A stretch of 35,396 bases of DNA from CAYOZL01 sp964408435. Lineage in GTDB: Bacteria; Bdellovibrionota_C; UBA2361; SZUA-149; CAYOZL01. Below are positions 1-7,560 of this stretch, piece by piece (positions within the stretch are counted from its first letter, which is position 1; each line of letters begins with the position of its first letter). The DNA lies in the NCBI GenBank assembly GCA_964408435.1, contig CAYOZL010000021.1, positions 1 to 35,396 on the forward strand, given 5' to 3'. Made by a program: the position numbers and the translations under genes. The notes below the pieces were generated by a model, which did not search any database, was not told where the DNA came from, and saw only the letters and a program-made list of their open reading frames with translations.

Positions 1-86
1 TAGAAGATAGAAGACCAGCATCTAATGCAGATCCGTATAAGATAGCTGCAAGGATTATTAAAACTGTTAAAAGCGCTAGCGTTTAG
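1..86 (+). CDS. Glutamine synthetase, type II-like, C-terminal fragment (5' part outside window)
   Basis: In frame from base 3 to the TAG at 84-86, the DNA encodes 27 residues containing EDRRPASNADPY and IAARIIKTV. The ExRRPASNxDPY stretch is the conserved C-terminal active-site segment of eukaryotic-type (GSII) glutamine synthetases, which make glutamine from glutamate, ammonia and ATP in the cytoplasm. Bacterial GSI enzymes have a different ending, so GSII is the better call. Only the tail is visible, so catalytic domain, length and regulation cannot be judged. A strong terminator follows at 111-148, so this gene ends its transcription unit. Family assignment rests on one motif but a very characteristic one. 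Confidence 0.68.
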   Translation, partial: EDRRPASNADPYKIAARIIKTVKSASV

Positions 87-90
87 TTTT
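69..90 (+). repeat. Left copy of 22-bp imperfect direct repeat
   Basis: This 22-bp segment covers the last codons and stop of the glutamine synthetase gene. It recurs at 1892-1913 with 20 of 22 identical bases; both differences are G to A. The two copies flank the cysteine-rich gene, and each is followed by a rho-independent terminator. Confidence 0.6.
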
Positions 91-110
91 ATTAGTTAAT
101 GCTAGTCTTT

Positions 111-148
111 AAAGGCTCTTGGTTTCTTATAAGCCAAGAGCCTTTTTT
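111..148 (+). terminator. Rho-independent terminator after glutamine synthetase
   Basis: A 12-bp perfect stem (111-122 with 134-145, AAAGGCTCTTGG and complement) closes an 11-nt loop and runs into a T-tract ending at 148. It lies 25 bp after the stop codon at 84-86. Confidence 0.9.
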
Positions 149-232
149 AGTTTCTATGATTTAAAATAGGAAAACTGCCTTAAAACATAATTAGTTTGCA
201 TAAAAACTACTAATATGGTAGAGAATTAGTCC

Positions 233-1861
233 ATGGATATTAGAGAAAGTCAGCTTCTAGAAAAACTATCACCAAAAATTAATGGAAAAAAGTTTAATTT
301 TCCTAAGCCAAGTAAAGGACCAACTCAGAGACTTTTTGAACGTTTAATACATTTTAATCAACTGCATGTATATATGAGAATATGCGATGCAACAGGAAAG
401 CGTATGCTCTCGATGTTTAACCAAGCTGTTAAATTTCCTGTTTACGATAATGAATATTGGTGGGGTGATAATTGGGATCCTTGTAGTTATGGCAGAGATT
501 TTAATTTCAACCGTTCTTTTTTTGAGCAAATTGAAGAGCTTCGTGATGTAGTGCCTCAGTTAGCAAGAGCTGTAAAGAAAAATGTAAATAGTGACTTTTG
601 TAATAATGCAAATAATAACAAAAATGGGTACTTAATTTTTAATACAGGATTTTCAGAGGATTGTATGTACTCTGAAAATGTTTGGTATAGCAAAGATTGT
701 ATTGATTGCACTCAATGTAAATCCTGTGAACTTTGTTACGAATGTATATTATGCGTAGACTCGTACAGATTAAAATATTCAGAGAATTGTCAATCATGTA
801 ATAATAGTTCTTTTTTACTTAACTGCCGTTCTTGTAGTAATTGTTTTGGTTGTACAAATCTTTATAGGAAAGAGTATTGCATTTTTAATAAACAATATTC
901 GAAATCAGATTATGAGTTTTTTATGCAAGGCTTAGATTTAATGAGCCATGAACAAATAGAAAGCTTAAAAAAAGTTTTAAAACAGAAGGTAACTAAACAT
1001 CCTCGACCTCACATTTTGTCTAAGGCAGTTGAAGAAGTAAGTGGTAATATAATTTTTAATACTAAAGATGCAGATAATAGTTATTTTGTTTTTGGGGGAG
1101 AAAATTTAATCCATTGCTTTAATTTAGATGGTGTAAATAAAGATTGTATGGATTATTCAGGCTTTGGTCATAGAACTGAATTAATTTATCAATCAATAAG
1201 GTGTGGTATTGATATCTTTAATTGTTCTTTTTGTATTTATTGTATTGATACATGTAGTAACCTTCATTATTGTATTTCATGTAGGCAGAGTTCTAACTGC
1301 TTTGGCTGCGTGGGACTTAGAAGGAAACAGTATTGTATTTTTAATAAGCAATACACCAAAGAAGAATATGAGAAGTTAGTGCCTAAAATAATTGAGCATA
1401 TGAGGGTAACTGGGGAATGGGGACAATTCTTTTCTCCTCAGATGTCAGCAATACCTTATAATCATTCACTAGCAATGCGTTATTTTCCAATTTCTAAAGA
1501 CCAAGCAATTAAAAAAAATTATAAATGGCATGAAGAAAAAATAGATTTTGATTTAAGTGCTAATAAATTACAAGACGGATTGCCAGAGGCTAGTAAGCCT
1601 ATAAAAACAGTTAGTGTTAAATCTAATAGACCATTCTTAATCACTACTAGAGAAATTGATAGGTATCGAGAATTAGAAGTTCCTTTGCCTAGAACTACAT
1701 ACGATGAACGTATCCATCGAAGAGCGTCACATTTTGGAGGAATAAAATTAATAGATCGAAGATGTGATAAGACAAGCATTAGTTTGAAGACTGTATACGG
1801 TAAAGAATGGAAGTTCCCACTATGGGAGAAAAGAGAGTATGAAAAAGAATTTTTCGGATAA
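233..1861 (+). CDS. Large cysteine-rich protein with two CxxC-array modules (CPR-type family)
   Basis: The 542-residue product has about 31 cysteines. It contains two related modules, roughly residues 120-225 and 285-385. Each has a run of closely spaced Cys-x2-Cys pairs and ends in SNCFGC, then YCIFNKQY followed by Tyr-Glu. The N-terminal part has YWWGDNWDP and YGRDF; the C-terminus (RRCDKT...KFPLWE) looks like a decayed copy of the N-terminal ICDATGK...KFPVYDNEYWW segment. No signal peptide or membrane helix is seen. The cysteine spacing suggests a metal-binding, zinc-ribbon-like or stacked repeat fold, which is inference. From memory, proteins with these signatures are abundant in Patescibacteria and have no assigned biochemical role. 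The gene stands alone between two terminators. The ATG at 233 is used; no clear Shine-Dalgarno precedes it, though TAATAT lies at 211-216. Confidence 0.75.
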   Translation: MDIRESQLLEKLSPKINGKKFNFPKPSKGPTQRLFERLIHFNQLHVYMRICDATGKRMLSMFNQAVKFPVYDNEYWWGDNWDPCSYGRDFNFNRSFFEQIEELRDVVPQLARAVKKNVNSDFCNNANNNKNGYLIFNTGFSEDCMYSENVWYSKDCIDCTQCKSCELCYECILCVDSYRLKYSENCQSCNNSSFLLNCRSCSNCFGCTNLYRKEYCIFNKQYSKSDYEFFMQGLDLMSHEQIESLKKVLKQKVTKHPRPHILSKAVEEVSGNIIFNTKDADNSYFVFGGENLIHCFNLDGVNKDCMDYSGFGHRTELIYQSIRCGIDIFNCSFCIYCIDTCSNLHYCISCRQSSNCFGCVGLRRKQYCIFNKQYTKEEYEKLVPKIIEHMRVTGEWGQFFSPQMSAIPYNHSLAMRYFPISKDQAIKKNYKWHEEKIDFDLSANKLQDGLPEASKPIKTVSVKSNRPFLITTREIDRYRELEVPLPRTTYDERIHRRASHFGGIKLIDRRCDKTSISLKTVYGKEWKFPLWEKREYEKEFFG

Positions 1862-1891
1862 GAAAATAATTTAATATTTAGTAAAGTTAAT

Positions 1892-1913
1892 AAAAGCACT
1901 AACGTTTAGTTTT
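1892..1913 (+). repeat. Right copy of 22-bp imperfect direct repeat
   Basis: Matches 69-90 at 20 of 22 positions. Here it is non-coding and starts 30 bp after the cysteine-rich gene's stop, whereas the left copy is the coding end of glutamine synthetase. Confidence 0.6.
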
Positions 1914-1922
1914 TGATGATAA

Positions 1923-1960
1923 GATGGCTCATCCCACAGCGATAGGGCCATCAATTTTTT
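1923..1960 (+). terminator. Probable terminator after the cysteine-rich gene
   Basis: GATGGC (1923-1928) can pair with GCCATC (1947-1952) across an 18-nt loop, followed by AA and six T. The short stem and large loop make it weaker than the terminator at 111-148. It lies between the convergent cysteine-rich gene and the 182-residue gene. Confidence 0.6.
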
Positions 1961-1981
1961 AGCAGCTGTAGTGCTTAACCT

Positions 1982-2530
1982 TTAATTTTCAGGGTCGTTA
2001 AATTCGAGCCTAACGTCACAATCAAGCAGATCAGATGCAACTTGCTCTGATCTTTTTATGATTTCTAGAGCCTGTTCTATGTCCCAATTGACAACTGAAT
2101 CGGGAATTATCATTTCAAGATGGAATGAGTCTACCATTTTATCTTTTCTGGTTTTGCCTTTTATTCTTTCAATGCCTTTAGCTTTTCGCACTATAGTAAA
2201 GCAGCCACTATCTTTAACATGATCAAGAACTTCTGCTTTTTGGTAACCAAGAGGGTTGAAGTGTTCAGCAGCCCAGCCAAGACTGTTTTCCAAGTCTCCG
2301 CGCTGTAAGCTTTGTTTTAAGCAGATTTGTAAACTGAATCTTTGTCTTCCAGATGCCCCAATGTCTAAAGCGCATGAGCTTTGTGAGGTCCACATCCATG
2401 GACTTATTGCTTCTTGGCAGCCATAGAAACGTAAGACAGTTCCTGCTTGACCTTTTTTAGTTGATCCGTATACATATTGCGCAGGATGACGATCTTTAAT
2501 CCAATCAATGTTGTCTATGAATCTTGCCAT
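1982..2530 (-). CDS. Unrecognised 182-residue protein
   Basis: I do not recognise this protein. It starts MARFIDNIDWIKDRH and is soluble-looking, with no signal peptide or membrane segment. Trp and Cys cluster in the first half (SPWMWTSQSSCALDIGASG); the second half is charged, with RKAKGIERIKGKTRKDK near residues 114-130 and an acidic tail ending in DVRLEFNDPEN. The reading frame is uninterrupted and codon use matches the neighbours, so it is probably a real gene. The ATG at 2530 has a GAAGGG-like ribosome site about 9 nt upstream. It is convergent with the cysteine-rich gene and is not tightly linked to recD2, being separated from it by 185 bp that include a perfect 8-bp palindrome at 2569-2589. 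Confidence 0.7.
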   Translation of the reverse strand: MARFIDNIDWIKDRHPAQYVYGSTKKGQAGTVLRFYGCQEAISPWMWTSQSSCALDIGASGRQRFSLQICLKQSLQRGDLENSLGWAAEHFNPLGYQKAEVLDHVKDSGCFTIVRKAKGIERIKGKTRKDKMVDSFHLEMIIPDSVVNWDIEQALEIIKRSEQVASDLLDCDVRLEFNDPEN

Positions 2531-2568
2531 TTTTAATCGCCCTTCAATGAAAACCTGTGATTTTGTAA

Positions 2569-2589
2569 ATTGTTGAATGTCTCAACAAT
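2569..2589 (-). promoter_or_regulatory. Perfect 8-bp inverted repeat, possible operator
   Basis: ATTGTTGA (2569-2576) and TCAACAAT (2582-2589) are exact complements around a 5-nt centre. The site lies 39-59 nt upstream of the 182-residue gene's start. It overlaps a TTGAGA that could be a -35 element on the minus strand. An operator for a dimeric regulator is inference. Confidence 0.4.
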
Positions 2590-2690
2590 CCGTCAATATC
2601 TAGAATTGAAGGTTTGCAGAGGAGGTAAGTCTATACGCATATAAGGGAATAAAGAACTTTGAGGAGCCTACTAAAAGCTACTAATAATGT

Positions 2691-2716
2691 AAAGTTTAAG
2701 AAGTCTTTTAAACTTT
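2691..2716 (-). terminator. AT-only hairpin at the end of recD2
   Basis: AAAGTTTAA (2691-2699) pairs perfectly with TTAAACTTT (2708-2716), a 9-bp stem with an 8-nt loop that begins at the recD2 stop codon. On the minus strand it is not followed by a convincing T-tract, so termination activity is uncertain. Confidence 0.35.
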
Positions 2717-4908
2717 TATCTTAACTCTTTTTCTATCCTTAAATCTAAATCTGAGTTTCTCTTTTTGCTTTTACTAGTCTTACAGGCAATATCAAGCGCT
2801 CTTTTAGTTCCTACAACAATTAGTAATTTCTTAGCCCGAGTAATCCCAGTATATATCAATTGCTTTTCAAGCATTACATAGTGAGAATCATGAAGTGCCA
2901 TTACTACAACAGGAATTTCACTTCCTTGAGAGCGATGAATGCTAGTAGCATAGGCTAAATCTATTTGATGCAGGGTTTCTTGAGGGTAGGTGATTAATCT
3001 TTCATCCCACATTTTTACAGTAATTTTTTTGCCTGCAGCATCAATGCCTATTATCTCCCCTTGTTCACCGTTAAATACTCCATTCTTATCAATCTTGTAA
3101 TTATTAACTCTTTGGCAAATTTTATCGCCCATTCTAAATTCTAAGTTATTTACTTTAATCCATGGCATTCCTTCCATTTTTGGAACTAGCTTTGATTGAA
3201 GTTTTTGATTAAGCGCAATTACTCCTAAATCTCCTTGATTCATAGGGGTAATTACGCTGATGTCTTTATGAGTATAGGGATAATTGCCAGGGATAAATTG
3301 GCTAACTAGCTTCTCAATTTTATTAGCTCCGTCCTTACTGTCTTCTATTTCTAGAAAATAAGCTTCTTTGTTAAGCGGCCTAGCAAGAATTGGAATTCTT
3401 GGAACTTCGGAATTATTAACTTTAAAAGCAATGTGATTTATTAGCGACTCTTCTTCTCTTCTAAAAATTTGGCTTAACTTAATTTGAGAAATTTCTTTTA
3501 CTTTTAATAAGTCTGAAAGAACAGTTCCAGGGCCTACGCTTGGAAGTTGGTCAGAGTCTCCTACAACTAAAATTCTTGCATGACTGGGGATTGCTAGAAA
3601 TAAACTTTTTGCTAGTTCTAAGTCAATCATTGAGCTTTCGTCTACGATTATAGCGTCAGCCTCTAATGGATCGTAGGGGCCATGGACAAAACCTTTATTA
3701 CTTGGGTCGTATTTAAGAAGCCTGTGAATAGTTTGAGCTTCGTGATCACAAACCTCAGCTAGTCTTTGAGCTGCTCTTCCAGTTGGAGCTGTTAGTTTCA
3801 ATCTTAGTCCAGACTTTTTAAATAGTTTAGCAATTGCTTTTAATACTGTAGTTTTCCCGCAACCAGGACCACCTGTTATGATGCAAACGTGATTGTTAGC
3901 AGCCATTTTTATCGCTTGAACTTGTTGCTCACTAAGTTTGGAAAAATCACTTACTGGCTCTAAAGAAATTGTATCTATTAAGTGTTTAGAAATTTCAGGT
4001 TTAAGTTCAGTGTTTGCTAATCTTGTAGAAATATTTTTTGCCAGTTTTTGTTCTGCCTCAAAAAGAGCAGTTGTATAAACTTTTTCATGCTCTACTACAA
4101 TGTCGTTACTCAGGCTTGCAGCATGTAGGGCTAATGTTATTGCTTGAAAATCATCAATTTTGAGTAGTTCCATTGCCTTATTTAGACAGTCTTCTTTAGA
4201 GATGTAGCAATTCCCAAATTCACAACTTTCTCTAACTGCATGAATTACTCCAGCTTTAAGTCTTTCAGGAGAGTCTCTTTCTATTCCAATTGATAATGCG
4301 ATTTTATCAGCAGTTGCAAATCCTATTCTCCACACTGAGCGAACTAAGATGTAAGGATTCTCTTTAACTACTTCAATAGCTCTTGATCCGTAAGTATTGC
4401 ATATTTTATGTGCAAGGTTTGCACTAATTCCATTATTAATAAAAAATAAATAAGCCTCTCTAAGCTCTCTTTTTTGTTTTATCGTTTCAATTATTTGTTC
4501 AAGCTTATTTTGACCAATACCGGATACTTCAAGAAGTTTTTCAGGATTATCATCAATTATTTTAAGAGTATCGTCTCCAAATTTATCAACGATTCTTTTT
4601 GCTAGAACTTCTCCCATGCCCTTTACACCAGAAGCTGTTAGATACTTAGCAATTGCTTCTTCAGTGGTAGGCTCTACTTCTGAGATGTTATAAGCTTTGA
4701 ATTGTTTTCCAAATTTAGGATGAGTTTGCCATTTCCCTCTAGCAATAATGTTACTTCCTGTATCAATCATATCAGGTATGGTGCCAAGAACTGTTGTTTC
4801 TGAGCTATCCTCAGATTTTACTCTTAGTATGGTAAAGCCAGAAGTCACGTCTCTGTATGTGACTTTTTGAACAGTTGCTTTGAGTAGTGTATCATTGTTT
4901 GAGGGCAT
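2716..4908 (-). CDS. recD2: RecD2-type ATP-dependent 5'-3' DNA helicase
   Basis: The 730-residue length fits RecD2, the RecD-like helicase that acts without RecBC. An N-terminal OB-like domain (about 1-75) is followed by helix-hairpin-helix repeats (about 85-145, including SGVKGMGEVLAKRI and VSGIGQNKLEQI). Walker A is TGGPGCGKTT near residue 345, Walker B is IIVDESSM, then VGDSDQLPSVG, a Q-rich segment, an SH3-like insertion, and the C-terminal AYATSIHRSQGSE and IYTGITRAKKLL motifs of superfamily 1B helicases. RecD2 unwinds DNA 5'-3' and is linked to repair and replication fork maintenance. The start lies 29 bp from the divergent MBL gene, so both promoters must overlap the opposite gene. The C-terminus is lysine/arginine rich (SKSKKRNSD). 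Confidence 0.95.
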   Translation of the reverse strand: MPSNNDTLLKATVQKVTYRDVTSGFTILRVKSEDSSETTVLGTIPDMIDTGSNIIARGKWQTHPKFGKQFKAYNISEVEPTTEEAIAKYLTASGVKGMGEVLAKRIVDKFGDDTLKIIDDNPEKLLEVSGIGQNKLEQIIETIKQKRELREAYLFFINNGISANLAHKICNTYGSRAIEVVKENPYILVRSVWRIGFATADKIALSIGIERDSPERLKAGVIHAVRESCEFGNCYISKEDCLNKAMELLKIDDFQAITLALHAASLSNDIVVEHEKVYTTALFEAEQKLAKNISTRLANTELKPEISKHLIDTISLEPVSDFSKLSEQQVQAIKMAANNHVCIITGGPGCGKTTVLKAIAKLFKKSGLRLKLTAPTGRAAQRLAEVCDHEAQTIHRLLKYDPSNKGFVHGPYDPLEADAIIVDESSMIDLELAKSLFLAIPSHARILVVGDSDQLPSVGPGTVLSDLLKVKEISQIKLSQIFRREEESLINHIAFKVNNSEVPRIPILARPLNKEAYFLEIEDSKDGANKIEKLVSQFIPGNYPYTHKDISVITPMNQGDLGVIALNQKLQSKLVPKMEGMPWIKVNNLEFRMGDKICQRVNNYKIDKNGVFNGEQGEIIGIDAAGKKITVKMWDERLITYPQETLHQIDLAYATSIHRSQGSEIPVVVMALHDSHYVMLEKQLIYTGITRAKKLLIVVGTKRALDIACKTSKSKKRNSDLDLRIEKELR

Positions 4909-4937
4909 CCCATTTAGTATAGGACTTAAGAAATAAA

Positions 4938-5621
4938 ATGGCTATAGAGATTTACACAATTCCAGTTACGGTTTTTGGGCAAAATGCGAGAATTATTGTT
5001 GAAACGGACTCAAATAATGCTCTTGTTATAGACCCGGGTGGTGATGTTGATAAGATTTTTAATCAAGTTAAAGATTATAACTTACAAGGAATTTTTCTTA
5101 CTCATGCTCATTTAGACCACGGGGGAGGGGTTGCTGCTTTTAAAAGAAGATATAAAAAGGAGCACAACAAAGACTTAAAGCTTTTTTCAATTGGAGATGA
5201 AGAAAAGTTTTTACGTGAGAACTTATCTAAACAAGCTGAAATGTATGGCTTAAGCACTGAAGAATATGAGAATGTGCCAGAACCAGACGTTATCTATAAT
5301 GATAATGATGTAATTAATTTTTTTAATGCAAAAGTTCTATTCACTCCTGGACATGCCCCTGGGCATTTAGCTTTGTTTTTTGAAAAGCAGGAAGTAGTTA
5401 TAGATGGCACTAGCTTTAATGCACCTTTCTTAATTGCAGGAGATACTCTGTTTCAAGGTTCAATTGGGAGGACTGATTTGCCTGGTGGAGACCATGGAAC
5501 TCTTATAAGTAGTATTAAAAACAAAATTCTAACACTCCCTAGTGATACGATTGTTCTGCCTGGACATGGCCCTGCTACTACTGTTGAGCAGGAAAAGAAA
5601 TCTAATCCTTTTTTGAGATAA
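4938..5621 (+). CDS. MBL-fold metallohydrolase (glyoxalase II-like)
   Basis: The 227-residue protein carries the zinc motif THAHLDH at residues 55-61 (His56, His58, Asp60, His61). Further ligand motifs are TPGHAPGH, IAGDTLF and VLPGHGP. The order matches the hydroxyacylglutathione hydrolase-like / YcbL branch of the metallo-beta-lactamase superfamily. These are cytoplasmic, two-zinc thioester or related hydrolases. The substrate is not readable; as the genome seems to use bacillithiol, glutathione thioester is not assured. It leads a same-strand run with coaBC and udg; coaBC begins 26 bp after its stop. It starts at ATG 4938, 29 bp from the divergent recD2 start. Confidence 0.9.
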   Translation: MAIEIYTIPVTVFGQNARIIVETDSNNALVIDPGGDVDKIFNQVKDYNLQGIFLTHAHLDHGGGVAAFKRRYKKEHNKDLKLFSIGDEEKFLRENLSKQAEMYGLSTEEYENVPEPDVIYNDNDVINFFNAKVLFTPGHAPGHLALFFEKQEVVIDGTSFNAPFLIAGDTLFQGSIGRTDLPGGDHGTLISSIKNKILTLPSDTIVLPGHGPATTVEQEKKSNPFLR

Positions 5622-5627
5622 TTCGTC

Positions 5628-5633
5628 TATAAT
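5628..5633 (+). promoter_or_regulatory. Consensus -10 hexamer before coaBC
   Basis: TATAAT ends 14 nt before the coaBC ATG at 5648. A matching -35 is not clear (TTTTTGAGA is too close). If used, it gives an mRNA with a very short or absent leader, and a secondary promoter inside the operon. Confidence 0.45.
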
Positions 5634-5647
5634 TGTATACTACTTAC

Positions 5648-6853
5648 ATGTTTAGCGGGAAAAAAATTACTCTTATCGTTACTGGCTCAATTGCAGCTTA
5701 CAAGTCTGCTTACCTTCTAAGAGAGCTAGTAAAAAATAATGCTACTGTTCGAGTAGTAATGACTAAAGCAGCTTGTGAATTCATAAGCCCTTTAACAATG
5801 CAGACACTCTCTGGTTCAATTGTTGGAACTGAGTTGTTTGACCATTACCAAGAAGCTCAAATTGGACATATAGATTTAGCAGATAATGCTGATTTGATTT
5901 TAGTAGCTCCTGCAACTGCAAACATTATTGCAAAAGCTGCAAATGGAATGGCTGATGATTTAGCTTCAACTATTTTACTTGCTTCAAAAGCTAAGAAACT
6001 CTTTGTTCCTTCCATGAATGTTAACATGTGGGAAAATGAGATTACTCAAGAAAATGTTAAAAAGCTTAAAAAATTTGGAATTGATATTCTTAATCCAGAA
6101 AATGGAGAGCTTGCCTGTGGTTGGGTAGGAGCAGGGAGATTTGCGGAGACAAATAAAATAATAGATAAGGTCTCAATCTTGCTTGGCTCTAGTGAGTTAA
6201 AAGGAAAGAAAGTAATTGTTACAGCTGGTCCAACAGTTGAATCAATCGATCCGGTTCGTTTTGTTAGTAATCGCTCTACGGGTAAAATGGGCTATGCAAT
6301 TACAAAAGTTGCTCTTAGTTTAGGTGCAGAAGTAGATTTAATTTCAGGGCCTTGTAGCTTAGAAATTCCTGAAGGTCTTAATTTCTTTCAAGTAGAAACT
6401 GCTAAAGAGATGAAAAAGCAAGTTTTAGAATCTCTAAAAGAAACTAAGCAAAAGTATTTGTTTATGGCAGCAGCTGTAACGGATCATCGTCCTGCAAATA
6501 GCAGTAAAGAAAAAGTTAAAAATGATAAAAGTAAAAACTACAATCTAGAAATGGAACCATGCGATGATATTTTAAAGGCAGTGGCTCAGTCTAAAGACTC
6601 TAAGACTAAAATTATAGGTTTTTGTGTCGAAACTGGGGATGAAGAGTCTTTAAAACGCTTAGCAAAGCAGAAGTTGAGAAACAAGAACTGTGATTTAATA
6701 GTAGCAAACCTTGCAAATGATTCTTTCGCTAAGGATACAAACAAAGTATTCTTAATTAGTGCAGAGGATAAGATTATAGAAGTTCCAACTGCTAGTAAGA
6801 GTGAAGTAGCTAAAAAAATTATCAATCAAGTATTATCAAAGGAATCTTCTTAG
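5648..6853 (+). CDS. coaBC: Bifunctional phosphopantothenoylcysteine decarboxylase / phosphopantothenate-cysteine ligase
   Basis: CoaBC performs two consecutive steps of coenzyme A synthesis: joining 4'-phosphopantothenate to cysteine, then decarboxylating the product. The N-terminal flavoprotein half shows TGSIAAYKSAYLLREL, VAPATANIIAKAANG, PSMNVNMW (the usual PxMNxxMW motif) and the substrate-clamp GELACGWVGAGR. The CoaB half begins near residue 185 with VTAGPTVESIDPVRFVSNRS and STGKMG, then AAVTDHRP and a lysine-rich loop. The 401-residue length is normal. A TTG at 5633 is in frame, but the ATG at 5648 is preferred because MFSGKKITLIVTGS is where the family normally starts. The udg gene follows after 7 bp. 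Confidence 0.96.
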   Translation: MFSGKKITLIVTGSIAAYKSAYLLRELVKNNATVRVVMTKAACEFISPLTMQTLSGSIVGTELFDHYQEAQIGHIDLADNADLILVAPATANIIAKAANGMADDLASTILLASKAKKLFVPSMNVNMWENEITQENVKKLKKFGIDILNPENGELACGWVGAGRFAETNKIIDKVSILLGSSELKGKKVIVTAGPTVESIDPVRFVSNRSTGKMGYAITKVALSLGAEVDLISGPCSLEIPEGLNFFQVETAKEMKKQVLESLKETKQKYLFMAAAVTDHRPANSSKEKVKNDKSKNYNLEMEPCDDILKAVAQSKDSKTKIIGFCVETGDEESLKRLAKQKLRNKNCDLIVANLANDSFAKDTNKVFLISAEDKIIEVPTASKSEVAKKIINQVLSKESS

Positions 6854-6860
6854 AAGTATA

Positions 6861-7544
6861 ATGTCAGAAATTACAAAAGAACAAATAGCTAATTTGTTAA
6901 AAATACAATCCCCAGATGGCTTGCCTAAGGCGTGGTTAGAGAATCAAGAAATAGTTGCTGCCCTTACTGGAGAGAGGCCAAAGAAAGATAATCAAATAGA
7001 TCTAAAAGTAGTTGAAGAAGAAGCAAAATCTTGTACTAACTGTAGCTTACATTCAAATAGAAAAAACGTTGTTTTTGGTAAAGGTAATTTAAATCCAGAT
7101 TTAGTTTTTGTAGGAGAGGGGCCTAGTAAGGAAGAAGATTTAAAAGGAGAACCTTTTTTCGGTAAAGCTAGTGAGCTTTTAATTTCCGCTATTGAAAAAG
7201 GTATGAAGTTAAAGAAAGAAGATATTTATCTTTGTAATGTTGTTAAATGTAGACCTCCAGAGAATAGAGCGCCTACGCCTGATGAAGCTCAAGCTTGTTC
7301 GGGTTATTTAGAGAAACAACTTAATTCTTTAAACCCAAAAGTTATAGTTGCTTTGGGTAATCCTGCTATGAAAGCCCTAACTAATTCTGAGGATGGAATC
7401 ACTAAAGTAAGAGGTAATTGGCTAAAGTGGAATGACTTTGATGTGATGCCAACTTTTCATCCTGCCTATATCCTTAGGAATCCTGATGCTAAAAAAGATT
7501 TTTGGAATGATTTAAAATTAGTAATGGCAAAGTTAGGTATATAA
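6861..7544 (+). CDS. udg: Uracil-DNA glycosylase, family 4 (Fe-S type)
   Basis: The enzyme removes uracil from DNA to start base excision repair. The 227-residue protein has the four cysteines expected to bind a 4Fe-4S cluster: Cys58 and Cys61 (SCTNCSLHSNR), Cys130 (VVKCRPPENRAP) and Cys146. The active-site motif GEGPSKEEDLKGEPFFGKAS matches the family's GExPGxxED...G.PF.G.AG with small differences, and the C-terminal motif is FHPAYILRNP. The N-terminal 50 residues are a helical, charged extension often seen in this family. It sits in an operon-like run after coaBC (7-bp gap) and before nfeD (16-bp gap). The 5' end overlaps a TATAAT-like sequence, probably by chance. Confidence 0.95.
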   Translation: MSEITKEQIANLLKIQSPDGLPKAWLENQEIVAALTGERPKKDNQIDLKVVEEEAKSCTNCSLHSNRKNVVFGKGNLNPDLVFVGEGPSKEEDLKGEPFFGKASELLISAIEKGMKLKKEDIYLCNVVKCRPPENRAPTPDEAQACSGYLEKQLNSLNPKVIVALGNPAMKALTNSEDGITKVRGNWLKWNDFDVMPTFHPAYILRNPDAKKDFWNDLKLVMAKLGI

Positions 7545-7560
7545 GGCTGGGACGTAAAAT

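Noticed and set aside
1519..1899. Minus-strand frame of 126 codons
   Set aside because: Antisense to the end of the cysteine-rich gene; Leu/Ser/Phe-rich composition without motifs.
5633..5647. TTG start for coaBC giving five extra residues
   Set aside because: The ATG at 5648 matches family N-termini, and the TTG is inside a consensus -10.
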